Source: Methylobacter sp.
GTDB taxonomy: Bacteria > Pseudomonadota > Gammaproteobacteria > Methylococcales > Methylomonadaceae
DNA: 64,000 nt
Direction of reading: 5' to 3'
Assembly: GCA_030679035.1 (NCBI GenBank)
Contig: JAUXTH010000151.1
Coordinates: 1 to 64,000, forward strand
In this document: positions 1-9,256 of the stretch, piece after piece
How positions within the stretch are numbered: the stretch's first letter is position 1
How the letters are laid out: each line of letters opens with the position of its first letter
Made by a program: the position numbers and the translations under genes
Notes under the pieces: generated by a model
Told to the model about the DNA's origin: nothing
Databases searched by the model: none
What the model saw: only the letters and a program-made list of their open reading frames with translations

Positions 1-286
1 TTCCTTCACAACTGGCGTTATGACTCGTGCGCGACTGAAGTCGCGGCTCCGTTTATGTTTTTCCCTGATTTTTAAAGCAGAACTTAAAATCACTAAGCAG
101 AAATTTGCACCATATCGCTTTATTTAAGCGCGATTGCCCTAATTCACAGGGTGCGATTAAAACACGGTTTTTAGAAAATTATCACCCACATCTATCCTTT
201 TCTCTGATTGACGGTTTTGGCAAACTTCATCGAAAAGCTAAACAAAGTTAGTGAATCCGTTAAAATTAGCGTCTGTGCGTTTATGA

Positions 287-1492
287 GTGTTAGGAAATAT
301 GCGATCAATTAACTTGTCTCTCCAGAAGGCTTTTAAGCTTTTATTTATTGTTCAATTGCTTAGCGTAAGTTTTGTTTATGCTGGGGCTAAACAGACGATC
401 AATGTTGCTTATTTGACCCAAGAGCAAAAAGCCCCACCGCCGTTGTCTAACCTGGATGCTTTTATCAAAGATAAGGGTGTTCTGGGGGCAGGGCTGGCGA
501 TTGATGATAACAACACGACCGGCCAGTTTACCGGGCAGCAGTTTGTGCTGAAAAAATTCATCGTGCCGCTGGAGGGCAATGTTGTCGATGCCTTTAATAA
601 GGATATTGGCGATCAATATCCGTATGTCGTGGTTAATTTGCCTGCCGATGCTGTCAATAAAATAGCCGATTTGCCCGGCGCGAAGCGGAAGCTGTTATTT
701 GATGTGGCGACAGTTGATGATGCGTTACGCAATGAGCAATGCCGCAATAACGTGTTGCATATTTTGCCGAATAGGGCGATGCGTGCCGATGCGTTGGCGC
801 AATACATGATGAAAAAACGCTGGAACAAGTGGTTTTTAGTCATCGGCGCTACCGAGGAAGATCGTTTATTTGCCGATGCGATCAGACGGGCGGCTAAACG
901 CTTCGGCATGAAAATAGTCGAGGAAAAAACCTGGGAGCACACTTACGATGCGCGGCGCACGGCCCAATCGGATGTGGCGGTGTTTACCCAGGTCGACGAT
1001 TATGACGTATTGGTTGTTGCCGATGAGCAAGGCCAGTTTGGCGAATATCTGGAATACAGAACCTGGAATGCAAGGCCGGTGATTGGTACTCAGGGACTGG
1101 TTGCTACGGCATGGCATCGAACTCATGAACAATGGGGCGCGGTGCAGATTCAAAACCGCTTTAAAGAGCAAGCGGGGCGCTGGATGGAAGAGCAGGATTA
1201 CGCCGCCTATCTGGCGGTCAGAGCCATCGGCGAGGCGGCCACCCGTACCAAATCCAACGACGTAAACCAGCTTAAGGATTATATGTTGAGTGATGCGTTT
1301 GCGTTGCAGGGTTATAAAGGCAATCCGTTGTCGTTCCGGTCCTGGGACGGGCAGTTGCGGCAGCCTGTGTTGCTGGCGGCACCCAGATCATTGGTTGCCG
1401 TAGCGCCGATTGAAGGCTTTTTGCATCCCAAAACCGAACTCGATACCTTGGGTTATGATCAACCTGAATCGACCTGTAAATGGAGTAAGTAA
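287..1492 (+). CDS. ABC transporter substrate-binding protein of the PQQ-dependent alcohol dehydrogenase-associated system
   Basis: 401-aa ORF with signal peptide; periplasmic binding protein-like sequence; first gene of an operon with a YVTN beta-propeller, ABC ATPase and permease. Confidence 0.8.
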   Translation: MLGNMRSINLSLQKAFKLLFIVQLLSVSFVYAGAKQTINVAYLTQEQKAPPPLSNLDAFIKDKGVLGAGLAIDDNNTTGQFTGQQFVLKKFIVPLEGNVVDAFNKDIGDQYPYVVVNLPADAVNKIADLPGAKRKLLFDVATVDDALRNEQCRNNVLHILPNRAMRADALAQYMMKKRWNKWFLVIGATEEDRLFADAIRRAAKRFGMKIVEEKTWEHTYDARRTAQSDVAVFTQVDDYDVLVVADEQGQFGEYLEYRTWNARPVIGTQGLVATAWHRTHEQWGAVQIQNRFKEQAGRWMEEQDYAAYLAVRAIGEAATRTKSNDVNQLKDYMLSDAFALQGYKGNPLSFRSWDGQLRQPVLLAAPRSLVAVAPIEGFLHPKTELDTLGYDQPESTCKWSK

Positions 1493-1494
1493 TC

Positions 1495-2532
1495 ATGAAA
1501 AATGTATTTGTATCAAGGAATGCTTGTGGGGGCGACTTTAGTCACCCTTTAGCGCAATGGGCGACTAAAGTCGCCCCCACAGCCGTTTTTGCCATTTTAT
1601 CGATTGCATTAGTTGCAAATGCGCAAGCAGAAACGGTGTTCGTCACCTTGGAAAAAGACAATGCACTGGCGGTTGTCGATCCGATTGCCGGTAAGTTGAT
1701 CAGAACGGTGGAAATCGGCCAGCGCCCGCGAGGCATCATCATCAGCCCCGATAATAAGTTTTTGTACGTGGCGGTCAGCGATGACGACACCATCAAGATT
1801 ATCGACGCCGAGACGCTCAAGGAAACCGGAAGATTGCCGTCCGGCGAAGACCCTGAGACCTTCGCGTTAAATCCTGCGGGCGACCGGCTTTATGTGTCCA
1901 ACGAAGATGATAGCCTGGTAACCGTCATCGACATTAAACATAAAAAAGCCGTTAAACAGATTAAGGTTGGCGTGGAGCCTGAGGGCATCACCGTGAGCCC
2001 CGATAATCTTTGGGTAGCCAGTGCTTCCGAAACGACCAATATGGTGCATTGGATCGATACCAAAACCAATGCGATTGTCGAAAATACGCTGGTTGATCCG
2101 CGCCCTCGCGCGCTGGGTTTTACCGCCGACAGCCGGCAGTTGTGGGTCACCTCGGAAATGGCCGGAACCTTGATGATTCTGGACGTAAAAACCAAGCAGC
2201 TCGTTAAAACCATCAAGTTTGATGTACAAGGCGTGACGGCCGATAAAATCCAGCCGGTCGGCGTGGTTATCGATAAAGATAGGAAGCGCGGCTATGTGGC
2301 CTTGGGGCCGGCAAACCGTGTCGCAGTGATTAACGCCCAGACCTTTGAAGTGGAGAAATATCTGTTGGTCGGTCAGCGGGTTTGGAATCTGGCGTTTTCG
2401 CCGGATCAAAAACGGCTTTACACCACTAACGGCACCAGCAACGATATTTCGCTGATCGATCTTGAGGCTCAGACAGTGACCAAATCGGTCGGTGTGGGTA
2501 CTTACCCGTGGGGAGTTGCAGTAAAACCATGA
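1495..2532 (+). CDS. YVTN-family beta-propeller protein (PQQ-associated), with a palindromic repeat inside the signal peptide coding region
   Basis: Repeated YV(A/S)…D..V.VID propeller motifs; start overlaps the previous stop. Confidence 0.85.
   Translation: MKNVFVSRNACGGDFSHPLAQWATKVAPTAVFAILSIALVANAQAETVFVTLEKDNALAVVDPIAGKLIRTVEIGQRPRGIIISPDNKFLYVAVSDDDTIKIIDAETLKETGRLPSGEDPETFALNPAGDRLYVSNEDDSLVTVIDIKHKKAVKQIKVGVEPEGITVSPDNLWVASASETTNMVHWIDTKTNAIVENTLVDPRPRALGFTADSRQLWVTSEMAGTLMILDVKTKQLVKTIKFDVQGVTADKIQPVGVVIDKDRKRGYVALGPANRVAVINAQTFEVEKYLLVGQRVWNLAFSPDQKRLYTTNGTSNDISLIDLEAQTVTKSVGVGTYPWGVAVKP
1525..1581. repeat. Palindromic repeat element inside a coding sequence
   Basis: GTGGGGGCGACTTTAGTC (1526-1543) and GACTAAAGTCGCCCCCAC (1563-1580), perfect 18-bp arms; related copy at 4109-4185. 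Confidence 0.9.
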
Positions 2533-3266
2533 ACTCGTCCATAGCGTTATCCGTCGAAGATTTAAGTTTTTCCTACGGCGGTAAAAAAGCACTGACCCAG
2601 GTCAATTTCAAGATTAAGCCGGGCGAATGCACGGTTTTATTAGGCCCTAACGGGGCGGGGAAGAGCACTTTGTTTTCCCTGATTACCCGGTTGTATGACA
2701 CCCGCGACGGGCGTATCGAGCTGTGCGGCTTTGATATTAAGCGGCAAACGCTGTTAGCGTTGGCAAAACTGGGCGTGGTTTTTCAGCAGACTACCCTGGA
2801 TATGGATTTGTCGGTCATGCAAAACCTGCGCTATCACACCTCTTTGCATGGCATGGGGCGAAAACAAGCCGAGCAAAGAATTCAGCAGGAGCTGGAACGC
2901 TTGAATATGTATGATCGGCGCTTTGAGAAGGTGCGCCAGCTCAATGGCGGTCACAGGCGGCGCGTGGAGATTGCCAGGGCGTTATTGCATAAACCGTCGG
3001 TGCTGGTGCTGGATGAGCCTACCGTCGGTTTGGATGTGCCCAGTCGGCTGTCTATCGTCGAATATGTGCATCAATTAGCCGTCGAGGAAAATTTGGCGGT
3101 GTTATGGGCCAGTCATTTGATTGACGAGATTTATCCGGGCGATCATTTAATCGTGCTTCATAAAGGGCAGGTTAAAGCCAACGGAACGGTTGATGACGTG
3201 CTTAATATAACCAACACGCCAACGATTAAAGATGCTTTTTATAGTTTGACGCAAGGAGAGCAATGA
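2529..3266 (+). CDS. ABC transporter ATP-binding protein (PQQ-ADH-associated)
   Basis: Walker A GPNGAGKST, Walker B VLVLDEPTVGLD; ATG at 2529 overlaps the previous gene. Confidence 0.9.
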   Translation: MNSSIALSVEDLSFSYGGKKALTQVNFKIKPGECTVLLGPNGAGKSTLFSLITRLYDTRDGRIELCGFDIKRQTLLALAKLGVVFQQTTLDMDLSVMQNLRYHTSLHGMGRKQAEQRIQQELERLNMYDRRFEKVRQLNGGHRRRVEIARALLHKPSVLVLDEPTVGLDVPSRLSIVEYVHQLAVEENLAVLWASHLIDEIYPGDHLIVLHKGQVKANGTVDDVLNITNTPTIKDAFYSLTQGEQ

Positions 3267-4069
3267 TGAGGCTGCTACATTACTGGCGCGCCATGTGGGG
3301 CATCATCTGGCGTGAATTATGGCGTTTTGTGACCCAGCGCGAGCGGTTTATTTCCGCTTTGGTCAGGCCTTTGGTCTGGTTGTTTGTCTTTGCGGCCGGA
3401 TTCAGGGCCGCCTTAGGGCTTGCGATCACCCCGCCTTACGAAACCTATATTCTTTACGAGGTTTACATTACTCCTGGCCTGATCGGCATGATCCAGCTGT
3501 TTAACGGCATGCAGAGTTCATTGTCGATGGTTTACGACCGGGAAATGGGCAGTATGCGTATCCTGATGGTTTGCCCGTTGCCGCGCTGGTTTTTATTACT
3601 CAGTAAGCTGATGGCCGGTACCGGCGTATCCATTTTACAAGCGTATGTGTTTTTAGCGATTGCCTGGTTTTATGACATCCAGGCGCCGTGGCAAGGCTAT
3701 TTGTGGATATTGCCGGCGCTGTTATTGTCGGGGTTAATGCTGGGCGCGTTGGGCTTGTTGCTGTCATCTTTTATAAAACAACTGGAAAATTTTGCCGGGG
3801 TGATGAACTTTGTGATTTTCCCGATGTTTTTTATGTCAACCGCATTGTATCCTTTATGGAAAATAAAGGAGTCCAGTGCGCTGCTTTATAATCTGGCGCA
3901 ATACAATCCGTTTTCCCAGGCTGTAGAGATGATCCGTTTCGCGCTGTACGGGCAGTTCAATAGTATGGCGTTTATTTATACGCTGGTTGCCTTTGTCGTA
4001 TTCATGGCGGCGGCAATCATTGGCTATAATCCATCAAAAGGGATGATGACGAGAAAAGGCGGGGCTTGA
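3263..4069 (+). CDS. ABC-2 type transporter permease
   Basis: Multi-TM protein overlapping the ATPase gene. Confidence 0.85.
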   Translation: MMRLLHYWRAMWGIIWRELWRFVTQRERFISALVRPLVWLFVFAAGFRAALGLAITPPYETYILYEVYITPGLIGMIQLFNGMQSSLSMVYDREMGSMRILMVCPLPRWFLLLSKLMAGTGVSILQAYVFLAIAWFYDIQAPWQGYLWILPALLLSGLMLGALGLLLSSFIKQLENFAGVMNFVIFPMFFMSTALYPLWKIKESSALLYNLAQYNPFSQAVEMIRFALYGQFNSMAFIYTLVAFVVFMAAAIIGYNPSKGMMTRKGGA

Positions 4070-4108
4070 TGCCTCAAACAATGGATCGTGATACTGTTGG
4101 CAATTGTA

Positions 4109-4185
4109 TGTGGGGGGCGTTAGCCGCCCTTTAACGCAATGGGCGACTACAAAAAGTAGGCGCATTAGGCGAAGTCGCTCCACCC
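4109..4185. repeat. Degenerate second copy of the same repeat family
   Basis: Shares CCCTTTA(A/G)CGCAATGGGCGACTA core with 1525-1581; GGCGAAGTCGCTCCACC end. Confidence 0.75.
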
Positions 4186-4208
4186 TAAAATATATATTCG
4201 GTGAATAT

Positions 4209-5795
4209 GTGAAGAACTCTTTTTTTCTGGTTATTCCAACGCAACAAAAAAATCCCCAGCGCCTGAAAGAATTTGAAGCTAAGGCGCTGCAACACTGGAT
4301 TACTGAACTACCTACGGCTAATCCCGGCTTAGCCACGCGCCTGCTGCACGATTTGCTTATCGATTTTAATGCCATCGAAATGAAGGCCCAGTTAAGGCTG
4401 GATGCACTGGAGCTTTTAAGCCCCAGTGTTCATGACATTGAAGATTATCTTCGATCCAGGTTGATAAAAGCAGGCTTCCCAAAAGAAGATAATGACAAGA
4501 AAATTTTGAGTGTATTGATTTCAATCGAAAAGGAATTCACTATCGGCTATTGGATGGTGCTTAAGGAGCTAACCAAGCGTGATGTCAGCTGGTTTCAAGG
4601 GAAGAATACGGCATTAACGATTCAGCGCTGCATTAAAGGGCTGGGCAATATTATTGTCAGCCATTTCATTATGGGCATGCCGATACCTGACTGGGTATGG
4701 ATAGATTTACATTCACTTTACGGCCTGAGCGTAAAAATAAAAAACAGCACGACCAAGGTTAGCAACGAGACAAGTCAGTCCAATAAAGCCAGTACACCCG
4801 AAGACTGCTATCGCCAGATCCTCTTGCTCAGCCTTGCTGACCCGACCGGCTTAATGCAAAAGGAAATTTTGTTGGCTTATGGCTTTATAGAAACGATAGG
4901 TGCGTTGGTTGAACTAAAAAAAGAGCCGGTGAAGGATCAGCAAATACAGTGCATCGTCTTAACGGACGAGGACAAAGCGCCGCATTACCAGTATGAAGCC
5001 AGCGCTAAAAACGATTCAGCCATGCTGTATCTGGACTTTAGCAAATTGTTCAAGGCGTTTAAGCAGAAAGGAAAATTGATTAACGCGGCGGAGGCAAGGT
5101 TCAGCTCGATGCATGTGTTGAACAATAACATCGAAAAACCCTCAGCGGAACTGCTCGATTATCTTGAACAACGGTGGATGGGTGTTGATTTGCAGGGCAT
5201 ACCCTTTTTTAGCGACAGATCGGATCGATACATTGCCGTGGGCCTTGAGTCCACTCATGAGCTGCAAAATGCGCTGGAACCCGTCGGCGGAAAAGATCTG
5301 GAGTTTCTCGTTCAATCGGCGTCTGACCGATTATTGTCCGGCGTATTTACAAAAACGGGCGTCCTGTCGGTAGGAAGCCTGGTCAGCTTCAGAAAAGCCG
5401 ATAGTCCCGAGCATAAGCGCTCGTTAGGAATAGTCAACAAGGTCGTTGTCGATAAGCAAAGCGGCAGAATTAACTTTGGTATGCAGTTATTGGCTCATCA
5501 ATCCATTGCCGTCACCTATGTTCAATTGGACGAAGCGGGGAAAGATGTTCCGCAAAAAGGCCTGTTTTACAACGCGAAGGAACTGGAAGATGAAAAAAGC
5601 TACATTATTACCGACACTTTTATGCTGAAAGATAGCGATATTATTCGGATATTTTTGAGCAATGAAGACTTTCCTGTTGTATTGAGCAACCGGAAGAACG
5701 TCGGCTTGGGGTACTGGCAGTTTGAATGCCGACGAGTGGCGGAAAAGGGCAAGGCGGTGGCAGCACAGGCTAAAAAAGGCTATGATTTCATTTAA
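4209..5795 (+). CDS. Hypothetical protein, possibly with a C-terminal PilZ-like domain
   Basis: Long ORF; GTG at 4209 (VKNSFFLVIPTQQ) preferred because the annotated 4104 start lies inside a repeat element. Confidence 0.5.
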   Translation: MKNSFFLVIPTQQKNPQRLKEFEAKALQHWITELPTANPGLATRLLHDLLIDFNAIEMKAQLRLDALELLSPSVHDIEDYLRSRLIKAGFPKEDNDKKILSVLISIEKEFTIGYWMVLKELTKRDVSWFQGKNTALTIQRCIKGLGNIIVSHFIMGMPIPDWVWIDLHSLYGLSVKIKNSTTKVSNETSQSNKASTPEDCYRQILLLSLADPTGLMQKEILLAYGFIETIGALVELKKEPVKDQQIQCIVLTDEDKAPHYQYEASAKNDSAMLYLDFSKLFKAFKQKGKLINAAEARFSSMHVLNNNIEKPSAELLDYLEQRWMGVDLQGIPFFSDRSDRYIAVGLESTHELQNALEPVGGKDLEFLVQSASDRLLSGVFTKTGVLSVGSLVSFRKADSPEHKRSLGIVNKVVVDKQSGRINFGMQLLAHQSIAVTYVQLDEAGKDVPQKGLFYNAKELEDEKSYIITDTFMLKDSDIIRIFLSNEDFPVVLSNRKNVGLGYWQFECRRVAEKGKAVAAQAKKGYDFI

Positions 5796-6044
5796 ATAAC
5801 GCATGCTATTGAATTATATAGCCATATGCATATAGCACTTGAAAAGTTTTTTTATCGTGGTAAGTTGGCGTGTCAAGTTGATTGGTGGCGATGAATTGTC
5901 GACTTTTTAGTGGGCATCTGAATAAAATTGAAGGTACGGGCTCATAGAGAGGGTGTTTGTGTATATGAGTTACCGGAGGAATCAGGTAATATGCTTTGAG
6001 CAAAAACCTGAATATAAAAAAAATTACAATTGTGAGGATAAGAA

Positions 6045-6530
6045 ATGAGTAATGAAGAAAACGCTAAAAAATCTGTAGATGCAGCTAAAGAAACGGCCGG
6101 TAAGCTGTTTTCAATGATGATGGACTTAAAAGAAAAAAGCCCCAAAGTATTTTTTGGCGCTATTGGCGGCATCGTTGTCCTGCTGCTTATCATCATGATG
6201 AGCGGCGGTGATTCAGGTGTTCTTCCCAAGACTTCGACCAAAAGTCTCGTTTCTGGGCAACGGTATGTTTTGAAAAACCCCAATACTTACGAAATCGAAT
6301 CGCCTATCCAATTGGTTGCAGTGCCTGGGGCGATAGCGGCATTTGACGACAGTGAAGATGCAGAGAAAGGCAAGGTTGAGTCTTGCCGACGTATCGCTCA
6401 GGGAACGCCGGTAACTGCCGTAGACTTCCAAGATTTTGCCGGCAAGAAAAATGCATTTGTCAAAGTTCAAATTGAAGAAGGCGAATGCAAAGGCAGTTCA
6501 GGTTGGGTTTTGGCAATTGATGTTCAATAA
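6045..6530 (+). CDS. Hypothetical single-pass membrane protein
   Basis: 161-aa ORF with upstream AGGAT-type RBS and one hydrophobic segment (FFGAIGGIVVLLLIIMM). Confidence 0.65.
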   Translation: MSNEENAKKSVDAAKETAGKLFSMMMDLKEKSPKVFFGAIGGIVVLLLIIMMSGGDSGVLPKTSTKSLVSGQRYVLKNPNTYEIESPIQLVAVPGAIAAFDDSEDAEKGKVESCRRIAQGTPVTAVDFQDFAGKKNAFVKVQIEEGECKGSSGWVLAIDVQ

Positions 6531-6579
6531 TGATTGACAAGGTTCCAAAAGAATTTATAATAGCTGAATAAATTGAAGC

Positions 6580-6654
6580 GCGGGAATAGCTCAGTGGTAG
6601 AGCACAACCTTGCCAAGGTTGGGGTCGCGAGTTCGAATCTCGTTTCCCGCTCCA
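6580..6654 (+). tRNA. tRNA-Gly(GCC)
   Basis: GCGGGAATAGCTCAG…CTTGCCAAG…GTTCGAATC…CCCGCTCCA; cloverleaf and encoded CCA readable by eye. Confidence 0.97.
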
Positions 6655-6662
6655 ATTAATTT

Positions 6663-6693
6663 AAAAAAAGCCGCGAAATATCGCGGCTTTTTT
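6663..6693 (+). terminator. Rho-independent terminator between the two tRNA genes
   Basis: AAAAGCCGCGA-AATA-TCGCGGCTTTTTT hairpin with T run. Confidence 0.75.
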
Positions 6694-6706
6694 ATTTCTC
6701 TTTTAT

Positions 6707-6780
6707 GGCTGCGTAGCAAAATGGTTATGCAGTGGCCTGCAAAGCCATCTACGGCGGTTCGATTCCGCCCGCAGCCTCCA
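6707..6780 (+). tRNA. tRNA-Cys(GCA)
   Basis: GGCTGCGTAGCAAAATGGTTATGCAGTGGCCTGCAAAGCC…GGTTCGATTCCGCCCGCAGCCTCCA. Confidence 0.96.
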
Positions 6781-6798
6781 TAGAAGTTAATAAAAATC

Positions 6799-6824
6799 AA
6801 CCGCTTATCATGGCGGTTTTTTTT
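6799..6824 (+). terminator. Terminator downstream of tRNA-Cys
   Basis: AACCGC-TTATCATG-GCGGTTTTTTTT. Confidence 0.65.
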
Positions 6825-6940
6825 CGCCTGAAATAAATAGCTTGCAATAATAGACATAAATGAGCTAAAAATACCCCAAAAATACCGAAAGAAGTGGTTA
6901 AAACCACTCCGAGACATCTTGGCAGGGGGCTTACGCGAGA

Positions 6941-8026
6941 ATGGCAACAATACGGCAACGCTCGGCAGGTAGCTGGGAAATTATTATCAGGCGCAAAGGT
7001 ATTCTGCCTAAGCCGCATTATGCCAGCGCTGAGACAGAAGATGAAGCGCGGGCTTATGCAGTCGGCGTGGAGCGATTGCTTGATCAAGGTATTTTGCCGG
7101 TGGAGTTGCAGGACTCTGCCCCGCCAGCGGTGCCGACGGTCGATGTGTGGGCTAGGCAATACCTGGTTCAGGTGTCAATATCTGAGTCTGACCGGCTACT
7201 GCTTAATGCTATGCTGCCCAAACTTACCACATTTAAAACGGCACAAATTAACATTGCCTGGGCGCAAGCCTGGGTTTCTGAGATGAAGCAAAAAGATCGG
7301 TTGTCGCCCAGCTCTATACGACACAAAGTCGGCGCGGTTGCTCGGCTATTGGATTGGTGTTTGCGAAATGAGTGGCTTGGAGCAAATCCGCTGCGGATGC
7401 TGTCTAAGCGTTATGCTAGTTACACTGCATCGGATGGCGATAAAAAAACCGATACTGAGCGCGACCGGCGGTTGTTGCCTGGGGAGCATGAAAAGATTAT
7501 CTGGGTTTTGGACGGGAATTTTCCTAAAGGGGTTCAGCGCGGCATAACGATGAATGACCGGTTGGCATGGCATTTGCTGTTTACGCTGGCCGTTGAGACT
7601 GCAATGCGGCTTCGGGAAATGTACACGTTATCAATCGATCAGGTTGATCTGGATAAAAAAACGATCTTCCTGGATAAAACAAAAAACGGCTCTAAACGAC
7701 AGGTGCCACTATCGTCTGTGGCGTTGGCTGCGCTGGAGGCATGGAAGCCGAAAGGTGATTTAATTTTTCCGTTTTGGGATGGACAGCATGAATCGTTGCG
7801 CAAGACGACGATGAAATTAAGCCGGAAGTGGACGACGATTGCGCGGCTGGCCGGGTGCGATGATCTGCATTTCCACGATCTGAGGCATGAGGCGGTTTGT
7901 CGTCTTTATGAGCGCACCCGGATGACGGATTTGCAGATTGCAAAAACAAGCGGTCACAAGGACTTGCGGTCGCTGTCGCGCTATGCCAATTTGCGCGGCA
8001 GCGACCTGTCCGAAATGTTGTGGTAA
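6941..8026 (+). CDS. Site-specific tyrosine recombinase/integrase
   Basis: C-terminal TAMRLREM…, HDLRHEAVCRLYE, KTSGHKDLRSLSRYAN catalytic motifs; directly downstream of tRNA-Cys. Confidence 0.9.
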   Translation: MATIRQRSAGSWEIIIRRKGILPKPHYASAETEDEARAYAVGVERLLDQGILPVELQDSAPPAVPTVDVWARQYLVQVSISESDRLLLNAMLPKLTTFKTAQINIAWAQAWVSEMKQKDRLSPSSIRHKVGAVARLLDWCLRNEWLGANPLRMLSKRYASYTASDGDKKTDTERDRRLLPGEHEKIIWVLDGNFPKGVQRGITMNDRLAWHLLFTLAVETAMRLREMYTLSIDQVDLDKKTIFLDKTKNGSKRQVPLSSVALAALEAWKPKGDLIFPFWDGQHESLRKTTMKLSRKWTTIARLAGCDDLHFHDLRHEAVCRLYERTRMTDLQIAKTSGHKDLRSLSRYANLRGSDLSEMLW

Positions 8027-8027
8027 A

Positions 8028-8384
8028 TCACTGGTACGCGGCTAGATTAACTCTATTTTTTGACGGCCTTCCACGTTTTAACGGCTCTGCCGGTGTAATT
8101 ACTTGCGCCTCTTTTTTTGCTGCGTGTTGTTCTTGTTGAAATTTGCGTGCTTGCTGTTCGCGCCTGCTGCGTTCGCGCAGGTGGTCGATCAGGTCTTGCC
8201 GAACAAAGCGCCAGTCATCACCCATTTTGGTGCCGGGTATTTCGCCGCTGTTGGCCATGCCCCGGATGTAGGGCGTGGAGACGCGGAACATTTCAGCTGC
8301 TTCAGCAGCGGTTAGTATCTCGTTCATGGGTTTAACTCTGATAATATTCGGCTCATGGTGTCGATTTTCCCCCTCGTTTTTCAT
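8028..8384 (-). CDS. Small helix-turn-helix DNA-binding (excisionase-family) protein
   Basis: LTAAEAAEMFRVSTPYIRGMANSGEIPGTKMGDDWRFVRQDLIDHL motif; ORF probably starts at the internal MNEIL. Confidence 0.7.
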   Translation of the reverse strand: MKNEGENRHHEPNIIRVKPMNEILTAAEAAEMFRVSTPYIRGMANSGEIPGTKMGDDWRFVRQDLIDHLRERSRREQQARKFQQEQHAAKKEAQVITPAEPLKRGRPSKNRVNLAAYQ

Positions 8385-8642
8385 TATCGGTAATTACAGC
8401 CAATTATTTTAGAACTTCCTTAATCATTTCAACCTAGTCGTCAAGTTCATTACGCGTCCTTTTGAACCCATCCAAGAAGTGTCTTGCCTCGGCGGATGCT
8501 TTAACATGTGGCAATGCCTTCATACTATGAACTCCAAACGACGGTTTCTCTCTATTGTTGATAGTTGGTTTAAAGAATGTCGACATTGTTATCGTTGGTA
8601 TTAGTTTTGCTTGTGGTTATGCCCATGGCCGCATTGATAGCG

Positions 8643-8774
8643 TCAATCGTTGTATAGATCTCCGTTTTGCCATATAAAAAACCGGACACCGTTTTTTATA
8701 AAGTATTTTTCGATGTCGCTGAGCCAGTCATAGCCAGTGGCTTTAAGTTTTTCATAAGTTACCAGTCGTGCCAT
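8643..8774 (-). CDS. Small ORF downstream of flhC-like gene (MARLVTYEKLKATGYDWLSDIEKYFIKNGVRFFIWQNGDLYND), possibly frameshifted
   Basis: Manual minus-strand translation; sensible protein sequence, with a possible continuation in another frame (TTIDAINAAMGITTSKT…). Confidence 0.35.
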   Translation of the reverse strand: MARLVTYEKLKATGYDWLSDIEKYFIKNGVRFFIWQNGDLYND

Positions 8775-8788
8775 CCCAAAAAAAACTA

Positions 8789-9256
8789 TTAAGTACGGCA
8801 AACACTGCACACATTATGCTGCAGTTCATTATTTGTTAATTTCGCACTACGACAGTGTCCACAACGCACTAATTTAACGACACCGATTTCTAACCACGTT
8901 GAAATTACCCAGGCATCCGAGAAATCAAGCAGTGGATCGGTATTTGATACGGAATTGATATACGAACGGTAACGCCGATATCCATTAATCACGCGTCTTG
9001 CACAATGCTGACGGTTTTCAAGTCGAAAAAAAACAGCGCAGAGCGTAGATTCCTTAAGTTTCGAGAAACTTTTACACATAAATAGAGGTGACGTTCTCAT
9101 CGAACCGCTTGATGGGGAACGTTGATGCATGTCCACAAACGCCTTGCGAAGAATTGCTGGTGACAACCCCGTTTCCTTCGCTACGATGGATATCCGTGCA
9201 TCAAGAGACAGTAGCTCCACTGCCAAGGCATGTCGATTAAGCGTATCCAGACTCAT
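8789..9256 (-). CDS. FlhC-family transcriptional activator (SetC-like), copy 2
   Basis: Resembles FlhC: ELLSLDARISIVAKETGLSPAILRKAF, YRRYRSY, C-terminal CGHC…CSVC zinc ligands. Confidence 0.8.
   Translation of the reverse strand: MSLDTLNRHALAVELLSLDARISIVAKETGLSPAILRKAFVDMHQRSPSSGSMRTSPLFMCKSFSKLKESTLCAVFFRLENRQHCARRVINGYRRYRSYINSVSNTDPLLDFSDAWVISTWLEIGVVKLVRCGHCRSAKLTNNELQHNVCSVCRT

Noticed and set aside
1867-2592. 241-aa antisense ORF over the beta-propeller
   Set aside because: Shadow of a repetitive coding sequence
4104-4208. N-terminal extension MYVGGVSRPLTQWATTK of the 4104-5795 ORF
   Set aside because: Encoded by a repeat element; GTG start at 4209 is more likely
8028-8384. Calling the HTH protein a confirmed Xis
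   Set aside because: Fold is excisionase-family-like but helix-turn-helix proteins of this type have several roles; function left open
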